In this document: piece by piece, positions 40,862-51,673 of the stretch
Numbering within the stretch: the first letter of the stretch is position 1
Layout of the letters: the number at the start of each line of letters is the position of its first letter
Origin: Epithemia pelagica
Lineage: Eukaryota > Bacillariophyta > Bacillariophyceae > Surirellales > Surirellaceae
Assembly: GCA_946965045.2 (NCBI GenBank)
Contig: OX337229.1
Span: 310,001-374,000 of the forward strand
Reading direction: 5' to 3'
DNA: 64,000 nt
The notes under the pieces: generated by a model
The model's database searches: none
The model's input: the letters and a program-made list of their open reading frames with translations, nothing else
What the model was told of the DNA's origin: nothing
Position numbers and translations under genes: made by a program

Positions 40862-42844
40862 ATGGTCCAGCATTCGAGATTGGAACCACGTGGACCGGAA
40901 AAAAGAAGAACCAGATTTGTCCTCCCGACACAAAGAAGAACAACAATTTTGACGACGACAACAACAACGACCAGCTCCTGTTTGTGTTGGATCTTGGTAC
41001 TATTACTAGTGGCTGTCGTTGGGGTCCTCGCACAACACCCACCACAACCCTCCGCACCACACTGGACCGCCATGGCACTTGTAGTAGTAGGACGACCATT
41101 TCATCGTTGGACGACAACGACCTGTCGTCCTGGTCGTCTTGGAGTTTGTGGTGCTGGTAGTAGACGGAGGTTCTTGTGGCATGATCTACGACATGGAATG
41201 GCGGCAGCTTTCGTCACGACATGCTGGAACCGGTGTTCCATTCGGCAATCATCATCACGTACGACAGCGACAAGCTTGTGTTCGTTGGTTCAACACGACG
41301 ACGACAGCGACCACCACCATGGGGAGCATTCCGGTCTCCTCTTGCCGTCCCACAACCACAACCAGAAACCCATTACGAGTATTGCGGCACCCATGGTAGC
41401 CGCCAGTGATTATGCCTTTCGATGTTTGTGTCGACAATACGGAGTCGATTTGACCTTTACGCAAATGTTGCATGCCAAAAATGTCTGTCACGATCCACTC
41501 TTTCGACACCATCATTTTGATTTTTACGAATCGACACCAACAAACCTGTCACCACACTCGCAATCGTCTTCTCCTCCGTGGGCACGTTCTCTCTTGGACG
41601 GCTTGTGGGAGTCTCCCATCGCCTCGTCGCACGGCATTCAACCAACACTTCCCCCGGAATGGGACTCCTATACTCGTGGTCCCCTGATTGTCCAATTGGC
41701 GGGTCATGATGTGGCCCAAGTCGTCGAGGCGGCCCAACGGGTCGTGTCGTCCACGACGCCCGGAAGCATTGCCGGCATTGATTTGAATTGTGGCTGTCCC
41801 CAAGGCATTGCCCGCAAGGGCAATTATGGAGCCTTTTTGACCGAAGCCGACAATGGACAGCGCGTGGCCCACATTTTGACGGCCCTGCGACAGGCCTTGC
41901 CGTCCACCATTGCCGTGTCGGCCAAGATTCGCTTGCCCCTCAATCCGTCGGATTTGCCCCGTCGCATTCGAACCCTGGTGGGGACTACGGGCATAAATTT
42001 TTTGACCGTCCATGGTCGAACCCTCAAGGAAAACAAGACCCTGGTCCGCGCCGTGCACTTGGATGCCCTGCGACACGCCGTGCAAATGGCCCACGACGAA
42101 CGAGGCCCCGGTTTTCCCGTGGTGGCCAATGGAGGAATGGAAACCTATGAGGACATGGTGCGGATCCGACAGGAAACCAACTGTGTCGCCGTCATGTCCT
42201 CGGAAGCCTTGCTCGAAACTCCCAATGTCTTTGAACCACCACCTTCCATAGATGGTTCAACGACCCAAAATAGCATGCATCCACGCCGTCGGTTTCAGCA
42301 ACAAGTTCAATTTGCCCGGGATTATCTCCAATGGGCCGCTCTCTATCCACCCCTACCCGGTGTCTTGGGTCACGAAAGTGGCTCCTTCAACATTGTGCGA
42401 GGCCACTTGTTCAAATTGTTGCATCGGTATTGGCACGAACACACGGATTTGCGAGACCAATTGGCCAGTCACTCGGGTACTCGTAGCATTGTGGATGCCC
42501 TTGAGTTATTGGAAACCTTGCAGCAACGATACGACACGCCACAACTGCACAATGACAATGACGACGCATGGAATCAATTGGAATCCTCTCGACCCAATGC
42601 TTCTTGGTATCGACGTCATTGGGATGTGCTGCAACAACCACAATCACAACCACAAAATCAACACGCGGCATCCCGGTCATCCTCGTCATCCTCCTCCTTG
42701 TCGTCCTCGACGACACCCGTAGGATTACTATCCGTGTCCAAAGAGGAACGGAAAGACTTGGTCCGACAGCGCATTGCCAAACTCCACGAATTGCGACACG
42801 CCAAACGAGCAAAGTTGCAACAACAGCAGCAACAACAAGCATGA
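40862..42844 (+). CDS. DUS1: tRNA-dihydrouridine synthase, Dus1 type
   Basis: FMN enzyme that reduces uridines in the D-loop of tRNA. The 660-aa protein starts at ATG 40862. The TIM barrel begins near residue 178 with ITSIAAPMVAASDYAFR. GIDLNCGCPQ carries the catalytic Cys (about 312), and the following GIARKGNYGAFL matches the Dus1 form CPQ..A..G.YGAFL. Later motifs are FLTVHGRTLKENK and FPVVANGGMETYED, then MSSEALLETP. The N-terminal 175 residues are unusual: an Arg/Thr-rich head, a hydrophobic stretch at about 41-62 (WILVLLLVAVVGVLA) and a low-complexity region. This could be an organelle presequence or signal anchor and raises the possibility that translation really starts at an internal ATG. 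The frame stays open for 117 codons past the TGA stop. Confidence 0.9.
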   Translation: MVQHSRLEPRGPEKRRTRFVLPTQRRTTILTTTTTTTSSCLCWILVLLLVAVVGVLAQHPPQPSAPHWTAMALVVVGRPFHRWTTTTCRPGRLGVCGAGSRRRFLWHDLRHGMAAAFVTTCWNRCSIRQSSSRTTATSLCSLVQHDDDSDHHHGEHSGLLLPSHNHNQKPITSIAAPMVAASDYAFRCLCRQYGVDLTFTQMLHAKNVCHDPLFRHHHFDFYESTPTNLSPHSQSSSPPWARSLLDGLWESPIASSHGIQPTLPPEWDSYTRGPLIVQLAGHDVAQVVEAAQRVVSSTTPGSIAGIDLNCGCPQGIARKGNYGAFLTEADNGQRVAHILTALRQALPSTIAVSAKIRLPLNPSDLPRRIRTLVGTTGINFLTVHGRTLKENKTLVRAVHLDALRHAVQMAHDERGPGFPVVANGGMETYEDMVRIRQETNCVAVMSSEALLETPNVFEPPPSIDGSTTQNSMHPRRRFQQQVQFARDYLQWAALYPPLPGVLGHESGSFNIVRGHLFKLLHRYWHEHTDLRDQLASHSGTRSIVDALELLETLQQRYDTPQLHNDNDDAWNQLESSRPNASWYRRHWDVLQQPQSQPQNQHAASRSSSSSSSLSSSTTPVGLLSVSKEERKDLVRQRIAKLHELRHAKRAKLQQQQQQQA

Positions 42845-43246
42845 GGATTGTTTGTCCATCAGAATAGTTTTGCAGATTGGGGCAAACTCCTTGTCCTAGA
42901 GAGGCTGTCTGTGGAAGGCCATGAAGCGTACGAGTCCGCCATAGAGAAAGAAGATCTAGTTGTGGTCGTTCCAGGATGGATGGGTCGCGTCTCATTGGGA
43001 ACGAACGTTACAGAAAAACAGGCAAACGACCAGATATGTGAATACGTGTTCCCTTTGACAGGAGCAGCTCTGCCAATGGAGCACGGAAAGTTCACCAACC
43101 AATCTCTATACATGCTCATACTTGGCCGTTTCCTACAATTAGTTCCCCATCTATTAGAGAGAAACAAGGAGAAAACAAAAGGTTCTAGATACTAATAGCA
43201 GGAGGAGTTCCGTCCGTGTTTGGTCTACACACTATCTACTTACACA
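42845..43246. other. Convergent intergenic region with in-frame extension of DUS1
   Basis: 402 bp. Directly after the DUS1 TGA, the same frame is open to 43195 (117 codons including its stop). The deduced peptide has no recognised family and is not called as a gene. Confidence 0.4.
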
Positions 43247-45436
43247 CTACACACGTTGAAAGATGAGAATGGTATCCATCGAAGTGCTGCCGCGCATGAT
43301 TCGCAAATCGTCATCCAAGTACACGACATCCAACATGTTGGTGGGTCCCAAACTCTTCCAATGATCCGCCTTGGTGGATGTGGGCCCGTACATGACCCGA
43401 TCGGGTTCCACGGCCAAGACCACTGAGGTTTCTCCCGTAAACAGCGACATGCTTGGTCGGAGTTCCCAATTCCCATTGACGGTCACATCAAAGGATACAC
43501 CGGGGCTTGGCACTTCAATGTGCTCCTTGTATTCCACGTCAGGAAGCAAGGCCGATGCGGATAAGGTCTGGGTCAGTCCTCCAAATTTTCCATTGGGAAA
43601 ACTCCCACCCAAGCCACTCAACCCCTTGTTGAATTTCATGGCCGACGAACTGGTGTACAGCAATTTCCAAGTTCCAGCCACGTCGGCAGTGGCAATATTT
43701 CCCCTTGTTTGCAGAAGGAGATTGGAATCCTCTTGTATCAGCTGGTTGGCTAGAGCTAATACTAAGGTTTCTTCCTTTTCGGTACTTTCCAGTCCACAGG
43801 GAAGCCTTGTTTCCTCCTCCTCACTTGTACCAATGGTAACATCATTGACCACGGCAAGTGCTCGTAATAGGTCCCCTTTGGAGGAGCCCGCAGTTTGTGG
43901 TGGTTGTTGTTTGGCCACTGCTGGTGCGGCTGGCTCGTTGTCCTCGTCGTCCTCCTCTTCAAACAAATCGTCAATGGAAGCCTTTAGGACTGCAAATGCC
44001 GCTTCATCCAAGGCGGTATCATCCTTGGACGCTTCCAATGCCGTGGCATACATTTGATCCAATTCCGACGACAACAAATCTCCATCCTGGATCATTTCTT
44101 GGAGTTCGTCCCATTGACTCAACAACGTCTCCTTGTTGACCAACAAATTCGTCGATCCCGCCAACGTTTGAAACAAACTTGCTTTGCCTGGAGCTGGTGA
44201 TGAATCCGCTTCGTCGTCCTCCTCTTCAAACAAGTCATTAATGGCGGTGCGAAGCACGTCAAAGGCCGTTGGATCGAGCGCCACGGCGTCAGTGGATTGT
44301 TTCAAGGCCACTGTGTAGAGTTGATCCAATTCCTCCATGGCCAAGTCCCCGTCTTCCATCATTTCCACCAAGTCGGGCCACTTGGTCAACAATTGCTCCT
44401 TGTTGACCAAATTCTCCGAACCGGCCAATTCCCGAAACAAGGGATCGTCGGTCGGCAGGTCCGGTTCGTCCATGGAGGCAGGTTCGACGCTTGCTTCCGG
44501 CTCGTTGGAATCTGTTTCTTCTTCTTCTGTTTCTGTTGTTGTTTCTTCCTCCAGGTCCTCAAAATCAAACAGTTCATCCACCATGGCATTGAATTGGATA
44601 AATCCCTGCAACTCAATGTAAGTTTGATCATTGACGGATGATGATGATTGTTTGGGTGTCTTGTTCCACAAGTCTAAAAATTCATCTTCGCCCAACATGC
44701 CATCCACAATCAAGGTATCCACTTCATCCCAGGCCCGCAAGGCTTGTTGGGACAGTACCAAACGATCCTTGTCGTTGGGCGTGGCAATGATTTGAAAAAT
44801 CTCCTCCAATTCCCGTCGCGTTTCGTCATCGACCAGAGGAGCCTCTTCCTCGGATGCGGATGGGACCACCTCCGTCTTGTCGTTGTTGTCATCATCATCG
44901 TCGTCGTCTTCAAACAAGTCATCAATGGCGCGATAAATTTGCACAAAGGCAGCCACATCCGCTTCTTGCTGTGAATTGCTGGAAGTAAATTGTTGCCAAA
45001 TGTCGTTGACATCTTGTTGCAACAATTCTCCCTCTTGCATCCATTCCTTGATTTCGGTAATTCGCATCAAATCCGATTGCACCATAAGGCCCGTCGATGG
45101 ATTGGCCAATTGTTGAAACAAGGCTTGGAGAGTTTCGTCCGTCAAACCGCCATTAGTCTCGGCCACCACGTCGGACGACGATGACGAGGAGGAGAAAAGG
45201 GGATCCAGTCCGAAGGAAACGGACCAACGTTGTGACACGAATGGAACGACGACTGCCATCCCCCGTCGGTGAGAATGGTTCCGGATGGGCCGATCCGACG
45301 ACCAGGAGGGAGGATGAAAGGCTTGACTGGTCGAACTCAGCAACAACAAGGTCACCACCGTGACCGAAAGGCGGCACCATTGCAGGGGCGACCACCGAGT
45401 CAACGGCGTTCCATGAGACAACAAAGATACTATCAT
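43247..45436 (-). CDS. Plastid fibrillin/PAP-domain protein with four tandem N-terminal repeats
   Basis: A 729-aa protein from ATG 45436. The start is set by a signal peptide (LSVTVVTLLLLSSTSQA) followed by FHPPSW, an A-x-A|F-type plastid junction; the upstream open frame lacks such features. Residues about 556-729 are a PAP/fibrillin (plastoglobulin) domain: VLALANQLIQEDSNLLLQTR, GTWKLLYTSSSAMKF and the C-terminal LRIMRGSTSMDTILIFQRV. Fibrillins bind lipids in plastoglobules and thylakoids. In front are four repeats of about 77-88 aa (about 102-178, 207-293, 330-407, 419-497). Each begins L[FIL]..[LI]A, has a W/M-rich middle ending in an acidic D/E-G-[DEM]-L loop, and closes with [IV][DN][DE]LF plus an acidic run. 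Repeats 3 and 4 are the most alike. The loops resemble EF-hands in spacing but lack a clear canonical DxDxDG. It diverges from the gene at 45878, with a CRE-like site between. Confidence 0.82.
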   Translation of the reverse strand: MIVSLLSHGTPLTRWSPLQWCRLSVTVVTLLLLSSTSQAFHPPSWSSDRPIRNHSHRRGMAVVVPFVSQRWSVSFGLDPLFSSSSSSSDVVAETNGGLTDETLQALFQQLANPSTGLMVQSDLMRITEIKEWMQEGELLQQDVNDIWQQFTSSNSQQEADVAAFVQIYRAIDDLFEDDDDDDDNNDKTEVVPSASEEEAPLVDDETRRELEEIFQIIATPNDKDRLVLSQQALRAWDEVDTLIVDGMLGEDEFLDLWNKTPKQSSSSVNDQTYIELQGFIQFNAMVDELFDFEDLEEETTTETEEEETDSNEPEASVEPASMDEPDLPTDDPLFRELAGSENLVNKEQLLTKWPDLVEMMEDGDLAMEELDQLYTVALKQSTDAVALDPTAFDVLRTAINDLFEEEDDEADSSPAPGKASLFQTLAGSTNLLVNKETLLSQWDELQEMIQDGDLLSSELDQMYATALEASKDDTALDEAAFAVLKASIDDLFEEEDDEDNEPAAPAVAKQQPPQTAGSSKGDLLRALAVVNDVTIGTSEEEETRLPCGLESTEKEETLVLALANQLIQEDSNLLLQTRGNIATADVAGTWKLLYTSSSAMKFNKGLSGLGGSFPNGKFGGLTQTLSASALLPDVEYKEHIEVPSPGVSFDVTVNGNWELRPSMSLFTGETSVVLAVEPDRVMYGPTSTKADHWKSLGPTNMLDVVYLDDDLRIMRGSTSMDTILIFQRV

Positions 45437-45575
45437 GGTGGTTGCTGCTTTGCTTCTTGTGTGTTGTCGCAGCTCACAGAACCGATGGAATCTGGAGATT
45501 GGAGATTTTGTGCGAGGATTTTGCTTCCTTCGTCGTACGCCTCGGGGCGGAGTGTATCTTTCGGTTTCTCTCCAG

Positions 45576-45585
45576 ATGACGTCAT
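45576..45585. promoter_or_regulatory. CRE-like palindrome ATGACGTCAT
   Basis: A 10-bp perfect palindrome 141 bp upstream of the fibrillin-type gene and about 293 bp upstream of the gene at 45878. It could serve both promoters. bZIP binding is inferred from the motif. Confidence 0.45.
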
Positions 45586-45758
45586 GTCGACAAAGTACGT
45601 GTTGGTTGGAGGTTTTGGGTTTGGGGCAGCAAGCAGCACTCTTTGAGCTCATAACCCATCGACACAGATTTTCAACTTTGACCCATCAACATCAACATCA
45701 ACCCATCAACAGCACATGATCCACAAATCCATTGACAGCGTGTGTTGCTCGATATATA

Positions 45759-45778
45759 CTCTCTCTCTCTCTCTCTCT
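45759..45778. repeat. (CT)n microsatellite next to a TATATA box
   Basis: Ten CT units directly downstream of TATATA (45752-45757), 99 bp upstream of ATG 45878. Its position suits a core promoter or 5' UTR. Confidence 0.8.
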
Positions 45779-45877
45779 AATAATATATTGAATTACTGAG
45801 TTTCCAACCACCACCAAGGACGACGCAAAACCAAAAGTTGATTCATTGATCCTCTACAAGCAAAAGACACACAACCA

Positions 45878-46801
45878 ATGTCGTCGTCGTCCCAATTTAC
45901 AAGAACAAGAACAATCACCAGTGGTTGGTGTCTCGTGTCACTGCTCCTGGTGGATTGGCTCGTCGTTGGCTCGGCCTTTTCTCCTCGTTTCACGAATATC
46001 ATTCGACAACCATCCGCCTCACAATGGAGATCGTCGTCTCGTGCGGTTGTGGGTCCATTGTCCTCCTCCTCCACGGATACTAGTCCTTCCTTGTTGTCGA
46101 CGGTGATTTATGCCGACGATGACGATTTCAATTTTGATCCCGGTCAAGGGGGCGTTCGATTGGCCGAAGAGTGTGCCCTGTGTTTGACCGGTACACTCAA
46201 TACCAATAATAATCGACCCCAACCCGAAAGCTTTGTCCGGTACACCCAATTGACACCCCTGGACGACAACGACAATACGATTCCCTCGCAGGTCACTATT
46301 GTTGGTACGGGACAAGGCGCGGAATTGTATCAAGATCCAAAAGAGGGCACCACGCAACGGATTGAATTGGCACCTCTGCAAGCCATTCAAACCTTGTGCG
46401 CCAATGTCATGGAATCGGGCCCGCTGCGGGATGCCATGAGCGGTAGTAGTTCGCTGTATGTGAATTTGGCGGGCGGCAATGACGTCCAAGTCTTGGAAGT
46501 CTTGGCCGCCCTGATGGAATTTCAACAAGCCTTGGACACGGCCTTGAAGAATTCCAACACAACGACCAAAAAGGGAGGACCCACTGTCACGTTTACCTCC
46601 TTGACGCATCCCTCTATTCCACCGCTCGAGGTGACCGCGACACTGGTGGCCGTCCTGGACGACGATGAAGAAGAAGATGGCTTTCCCAGTACTCCACCTT
46701 CGGGAATCGAAAAGGCTGTGGCGGCTGGAACCATTTTTTCCAATTCCAAGGGACAGTATTTTACCGTACTGGAAGAAGATATCAACCCCGATTTGTTCTA
46801 A
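45878..46801 (+). CDS. Plastid-targeted protein of unknown function
   Basis: A 307-aa intronless protein from ATG 45878. A signal peptide (WCLVSLLLVDWLVVGSA) is followed by FSPRFTNIIRQPSASQWRSSSRA, a textbook A-x-A|FSP junction with a Ser/Arg-rich transit segment. The mature part starts near residue 85 (YADDDDFNFDPGQGGVRLAEECALCLTG). It contains a C-x-x-C-like pair (ECALC), alternating acidic and hydrophobic stretches and a helical region (DVQVLEVLAALMEFQQALDTAL), and ends FSNSKGQYFTVLEEDINPDLF. I do not recognise the fold. It shares a divergent promoter with the fibrillin-domain gene, so co-expression is plausible. Confidence 0.75.
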   Translation: MSSSSQFTRTRTITSGWCLVSLLLVDWLVVGSAFSPRFTNIIRQPSASQWRSSSRAVVGPLSSSSTDTSPSLLSTVIYADDDDFNFDPGQGGVRLAEECALCLTGTLNTNNNRPQPESFVRYTQLTPLDDNDNTIPSQVTIVGTGQGAELYQDPKEGTTQRIELAPLQAIQTLCANVMESGPLRDAMSGSSSLYVNLAGGNDVQVLEVLAALMEFQQALDTALKNSNTTTKKGGPTVTFTSLTHPSIPPLEVTATLVAVLDDDEEEDGFPSTPPSGIEKAVAAGTIFSNSKGQYFTVLEEDINPDLF

Positions 46802-47094
46802 TACTACTACTAACAAGTAAGTTAAATAACTCTCTCATTCTCTTGTCGCTGTCGTCGTCGTCTACGTGGATTGAGATTCGACAGTGATTATGGACGCATG
46901 AGAGGCTGTTATGTTTTTTTGACTTATCGGTAGAGACCCCTCAGTATTCGGGGCGAGATCTACGTAAGGTCGGTTTGGCATGTAGGTTTGGTGTTTTTCT
47001 TGGTGCCATGTACCTGCTATGGTTCGGCTCGGCTCGCCGCCGAGTCGACGAAACCACCACATATATATTCGTGTCCATCACCGACAAAAGTGTC

Positions 47095-49275
47095 TTATAG
47101 CAAGCAAAAGAACGTGAATCCCACTCGAATCACAACACTGATTTTGGTGGCAATAGAAATGGGTCTCACTTCTCGCATTACGGCACATGTGTTTGGTCGT
47201 TGTTCTTGATGCAGCACAACCGACGCAGCACCACAGTCCGTGCGCCATCCTCCCCCAAAAGGGGAGACCCGCCATTCTTTGGCGCATGCAGTGCTTGTGT
47301 AGTTTCCAGAGGACACCACGAGTTTTGGCGACAAGGTTTCAAGAATATTGCCCACCACAAAAACACACCACAACAAGCTTGTTAAGTCGAATTTGGTGGT
47401 GGTCGTGTCCGTCCGAGAGGATGACCCTGACGACGCCATGCTGGTCGACGACGACAACGACGACATGGTTCGCAATCGTTTGCGCAAGGCCTTGGCCCAC
47501 TTTTTGCCATCTTGTCGATAGATAAAGAGGTAACAATCTTCCATGCACAATTGGGTGTGTCCCAAACAATCAAACGACGATGGATCGGTGGTGGTATCGG
47601 CAAAGGGATCATTGATGCGTTGACAGACCATGGAGGTGCCCAAAAACCCGTAGGTACACAAAAAGACCAGCAGGGCCGGGACGAGGGGTGTCTCGTTCAA
47701 GTATCCGGCATTGCTGTCATCACTCCAGGTTGATACATGACACATGACCAGGGGCAAGGTAAAGACCCAGGCAATCAAAATGGTATGCGCCAATTGCAAA
47801 ACGGGAAAGGGAATGGGGGTTTGAATGAGAGTGTACAAGGTGGAAAAGGATTGCAAAATGACACCGACACAATCTAACAATTTCAATTCTTCGTTACAGT
47901 CATGTTGCCATGGACTTGTTGTTTTTGTTGTTCTTGTGGATGATGATGCATGCTTGGAGGAGGATTGGCCAAACCAGGTGCCATCGCGTTGTTTCATAAT
48001 TTCCCGACGAACGTTCCAGGCCAATAACATGGGAGCTCGCATCAAATCGTCCGCTTCCACACGATCTTGGCGAGGAACATGCGCCAATGTTTGTCGTAAG
48101 GTGCCCCATCGACTCGTAGCACTCGTGGTGGTGGTGGCTGTAGGTTTTGTTGTAGTTCCGATACTGGAAGGTGCAGGAAACAAAGATTTGGACGACGACG
48201 ACGATGATGATTTCAGAATCGATTTCAATGGCAAATTTTGGTCCACCGACAAGGAGGATGCCACTGTCGTGGATGGATCAAAGGACACGCGTTTCTTGGT
48301 AGACTCCTCCTTTGCTGGTTCCGTCGGCTTCTCCGTGTTGTTTGTGGTCCATGCCTCGTTGCTGGTCTTGTTGTTGTTGGTGATACTGTCCTTGTCACGT
48401 GATACGGCAGGTTGCTTGCCGTCGTCCACCCACAGAGGATCGGGCTTGTCGTCGCTGGTTCTCGTCGTGGTGGTGGTGTTGTGGTGGTTGTGGGTATCCC
48501 ACAATTCGTCTTGGACTTCTTGCAACATATAGGGCAATTGCCACGGATTGGTATGAATGCGATATTCCAAGACGGCCAAGACGACACGCAACAAGACGAG
48601 GACGGCATAGGTGACATCGTGTCGCCATTGTTTGGCACCGTGACTGTCGTCGTTGGCGGTGAGCAAACAGGCATGGGCCACCAAATCTCGCGAGGCACAA
48701 AAGACACCGGCCTGCAAGGTTTGAGCCTTTTTTTGGTAATTGTCCACGGCCCGCTTGACGCGACCCGTCAACAAAAAGGACAAGAGGGGAGCCATGTAAC
48801 CATGCGCCGAAGGACTGGCCGTCAGGTCCAATTGACGATGCGTTTTCAAATACCACACGACAACGACCCAAATCATGTTGAGGACGCAATATTTCCAAAC
48901 TTGAGGCCAGACCGACCCATAGGTTTCCATCAAGACACGGAAATAACTAGAATCATCCCAGATCAAGGGACGAATCGCGTGATTTTCAAATTCGTCATCC
49001 CAAATACTGCGCGACGACCAATCGTCGTCATCATCATCATCGTCGTCTTCATCGTCACTACTCGATTGTTTCTCCAACAATTGTTGTTGCTGTTTGGCAA
49101 GCACGCTTTCCACAACAAGATCGTCGAAATGTCGTGGTAGCAAGGATTTGCTGGCACCTCGTCCCAATGGGTTCTTGGTTGTTGTTCTTGTAGTAGTAGC
49201 AGTAGCAGCAGGATGCCCTCCTGGCTTTTTGTGCATGCCAAATGGCATCCACGAGGCGAAATGGCGACGGTCCAT
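47095..49275 (-). CDS. Bestrophin-family anion channel
   Basis: Bestrophins are pentameric chloride/bicarbonate channels; thylakoid members in plants and algae affect proton-motive force and CO2 concentration. The 726-aa protein starts at ATG 49275. The bestrophin core is split by a long low-complexity insertion. The first part (about 95-260) has IWDDSSYFRVLMETYGSVWP, VWKYCVLNMIWVVVVWYL, APLLSFLLTGRVKRAVDNY and VLVLLRVVLAVLEYRIH. The second part (about 420-610) has DLMRAPMLLAWNVRREI, CVGVILQSFSTLYTLIQTPIPFPV, LAHTILIAWVFTLPLVM and MVCQRINDPFADTT. The last corresponds to the calcium-clasp region NDPFG..DDDF but lacks its acidic run. An Asp-rich tract lies at about 77-90. No clear plastid presequence is visible. 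The last hydrophobic segment (residues about 645-670) precedes an odd Cys-rich tail. Confidence 0.88.
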   Translation of the reverse strand: MDRRHFASWMPFGMHKKPGGHPAATATTTRTTTKNPLGRGASKSLLPRHFDDLVVESVLAKQQQQLLEKQSSSDDEDDDDDDDDDWSSRSIWDDEFENHAIRPLIWDDSSYFRVLMETYGSVWPQVWKYCVLNMIWVVVVWYLKTHRQLDLTASPSAHGYMAPLLSFLLTGRVKRAVDNYQKKAQTLQAGVFCASRDLVAHACLLTANDDSHGAKQWRHDVTYAVLVLLRVVLAVLEYRIHTNPWQLPYMLQEVQDELWDTHNHHNTTTTTRTSDDKPDPLWVDDGKQPAVSRDKDSITNNNKTSNEAWTTNNTEKPTEPAKEESTKKRVSFDPSTTVASSLSVDQNLPLKSILKSSSSSSSKSLFPAPSSIGTTTKPTATTTTSATSRWGTLRQTLAHVPRQDRVEADDLMRAPMLLAWNVRREIMKQRDGTWFGQSSSKHASSSTRTTKTTSPWQHDCNEELKLLDCVGVILQSFSTLYTLIQTPIPFPVLQLAHTILIAWVFTLPLVMCHVSTWSDDSNAGYLNETPLVPALLVFLCTYGFLGTSMVCQRINDPFADTTTDPSSFDCLGHTQLCMEDCYLFIYRQDGKKWAKALRKRLRTMSSLSSSTSMASSGSSSRTDTTTTKFDLTSLLWCVFVVGNILETLSPKLVVSSGNYTSTACAKEWRVSPFGGGWRTDCGAASVVLHQEQRPNTCAVMREVRPISIATKISVVIRVGFTFFCLL

Positions 49276-49640
49276 CGTTGTTTTGTGGGATTAACACATA
49301 CACAACAACGTGTCTCTTGATATTAAAGGATACGGTGCTTCTCGTTTTCTTTGTAGGAGTAATGGCGTGCCTCATTTTTCTATTTCGCAAAAGATCCAAC
49401 AAAGAATTTTTTTCTTGTGGTCGCACGAATTACTAGCAATGCTATGGTAGCTACATAGAGTGGCACTCCTACTCCTAGGTGTGAGCGATGTGTTATGATG
49501 TGTTCACCTACTCCTATATACATATCTATCAATGCACGAGGCCCACGATCCATGGGCCAGAGTCATGTCACAAAAGGGCAGTACAAGAGGCAGGCAACTT
49601 TCGATGGAAAGTCTGTCGTATTATAGTTATAGTATATCAT
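49276..49640. other. Intergenic region, bestrophin / PSMA7
   Basis: 365 bp between the bestrophin start and the 3' end of PSMA7, both on the minus strand. Nothing else recognised. Confidence 0.5.
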
Positions 49641-51322
<1,682 letters not shown>

Positions 51323-51673
51323 ATGTGGTTTTGCCCCTTGGATGGAACCTTGCTCAAGGTCATTTGTCCCAGCCCCGGTGCTGGCGGCAGCAGCCCCGAA
51401 GGCGGTTCTTCGTACTTTGCCTGCAGTACCTGTCCCTATTCCTGTCCAATTGTCCAATCGAAATCGGTCAAAACGACCAGCAAACGCAAACAAGTGGATG
51501 ACATTTTGGGTGGAGCCGCCGCCTGGGAACACGTCGATCGCACCATGGCCACTTGTCCCAATTGCAATCATCAAGAAGCCTACTTTATGCAAATGCAAAT
51601 TCGATCCGCCGATGAACCCATGAGTATCTTTTACAAATGCTGCAAATGCAGTTTTCAATGGAATGACAAATAG
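51323..51673 (+). CDS. POLR3K: RNA polymerase III subunit RPC10 (Rpc11 / POLR3K)
   Basis: Small TFIIS-like subunit needed for Pol III transcript cleavage, termination and reinitiation. 116 aa (about 108 in human). The middle segment KQVDDILGGAAAWEHVD is specific to this subunit, and the C-terminal zinc ribbon is intact: CPNC near residue 79, QIRSADEPMSIFYKC with the catalytic acidic hairpin Asp-Glu, and CCKC. The N-terminal ribbon is altered: the usual C-P-x-C-G reads CPLDG, so the second Cys is Asp, while the partner CSTCPY pair remains. An 11-residue Gly/Ser/Pro insertion (GAGGSSPEGGSS) sits between the halves of that ribbon. No intron. The family call is very firm. Confidence 0.96.
   Translation: MWFCPLDGTLLKVICPSPGAGGSSPEGGSSYFACSTCPYSCPIVQSKSVKTTSKRKQVDDILGGAAAWEHVDRTMATCPNCNHQEAYFMQMQIRSADEPMSIFYKCCKCSFQWNDK

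Larger units (their letters stand above)
45437..45877. other. Divergent promoter region between two plastid-protein genes
   Basis: 441 bp between ATGs. It contains TGACGTCA at 45577-45584, TATATA at 45752-45757 and a (CT)n run at 45759-45778 about 100 bp before the plus-strand ATG. Confidence 0.6.
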
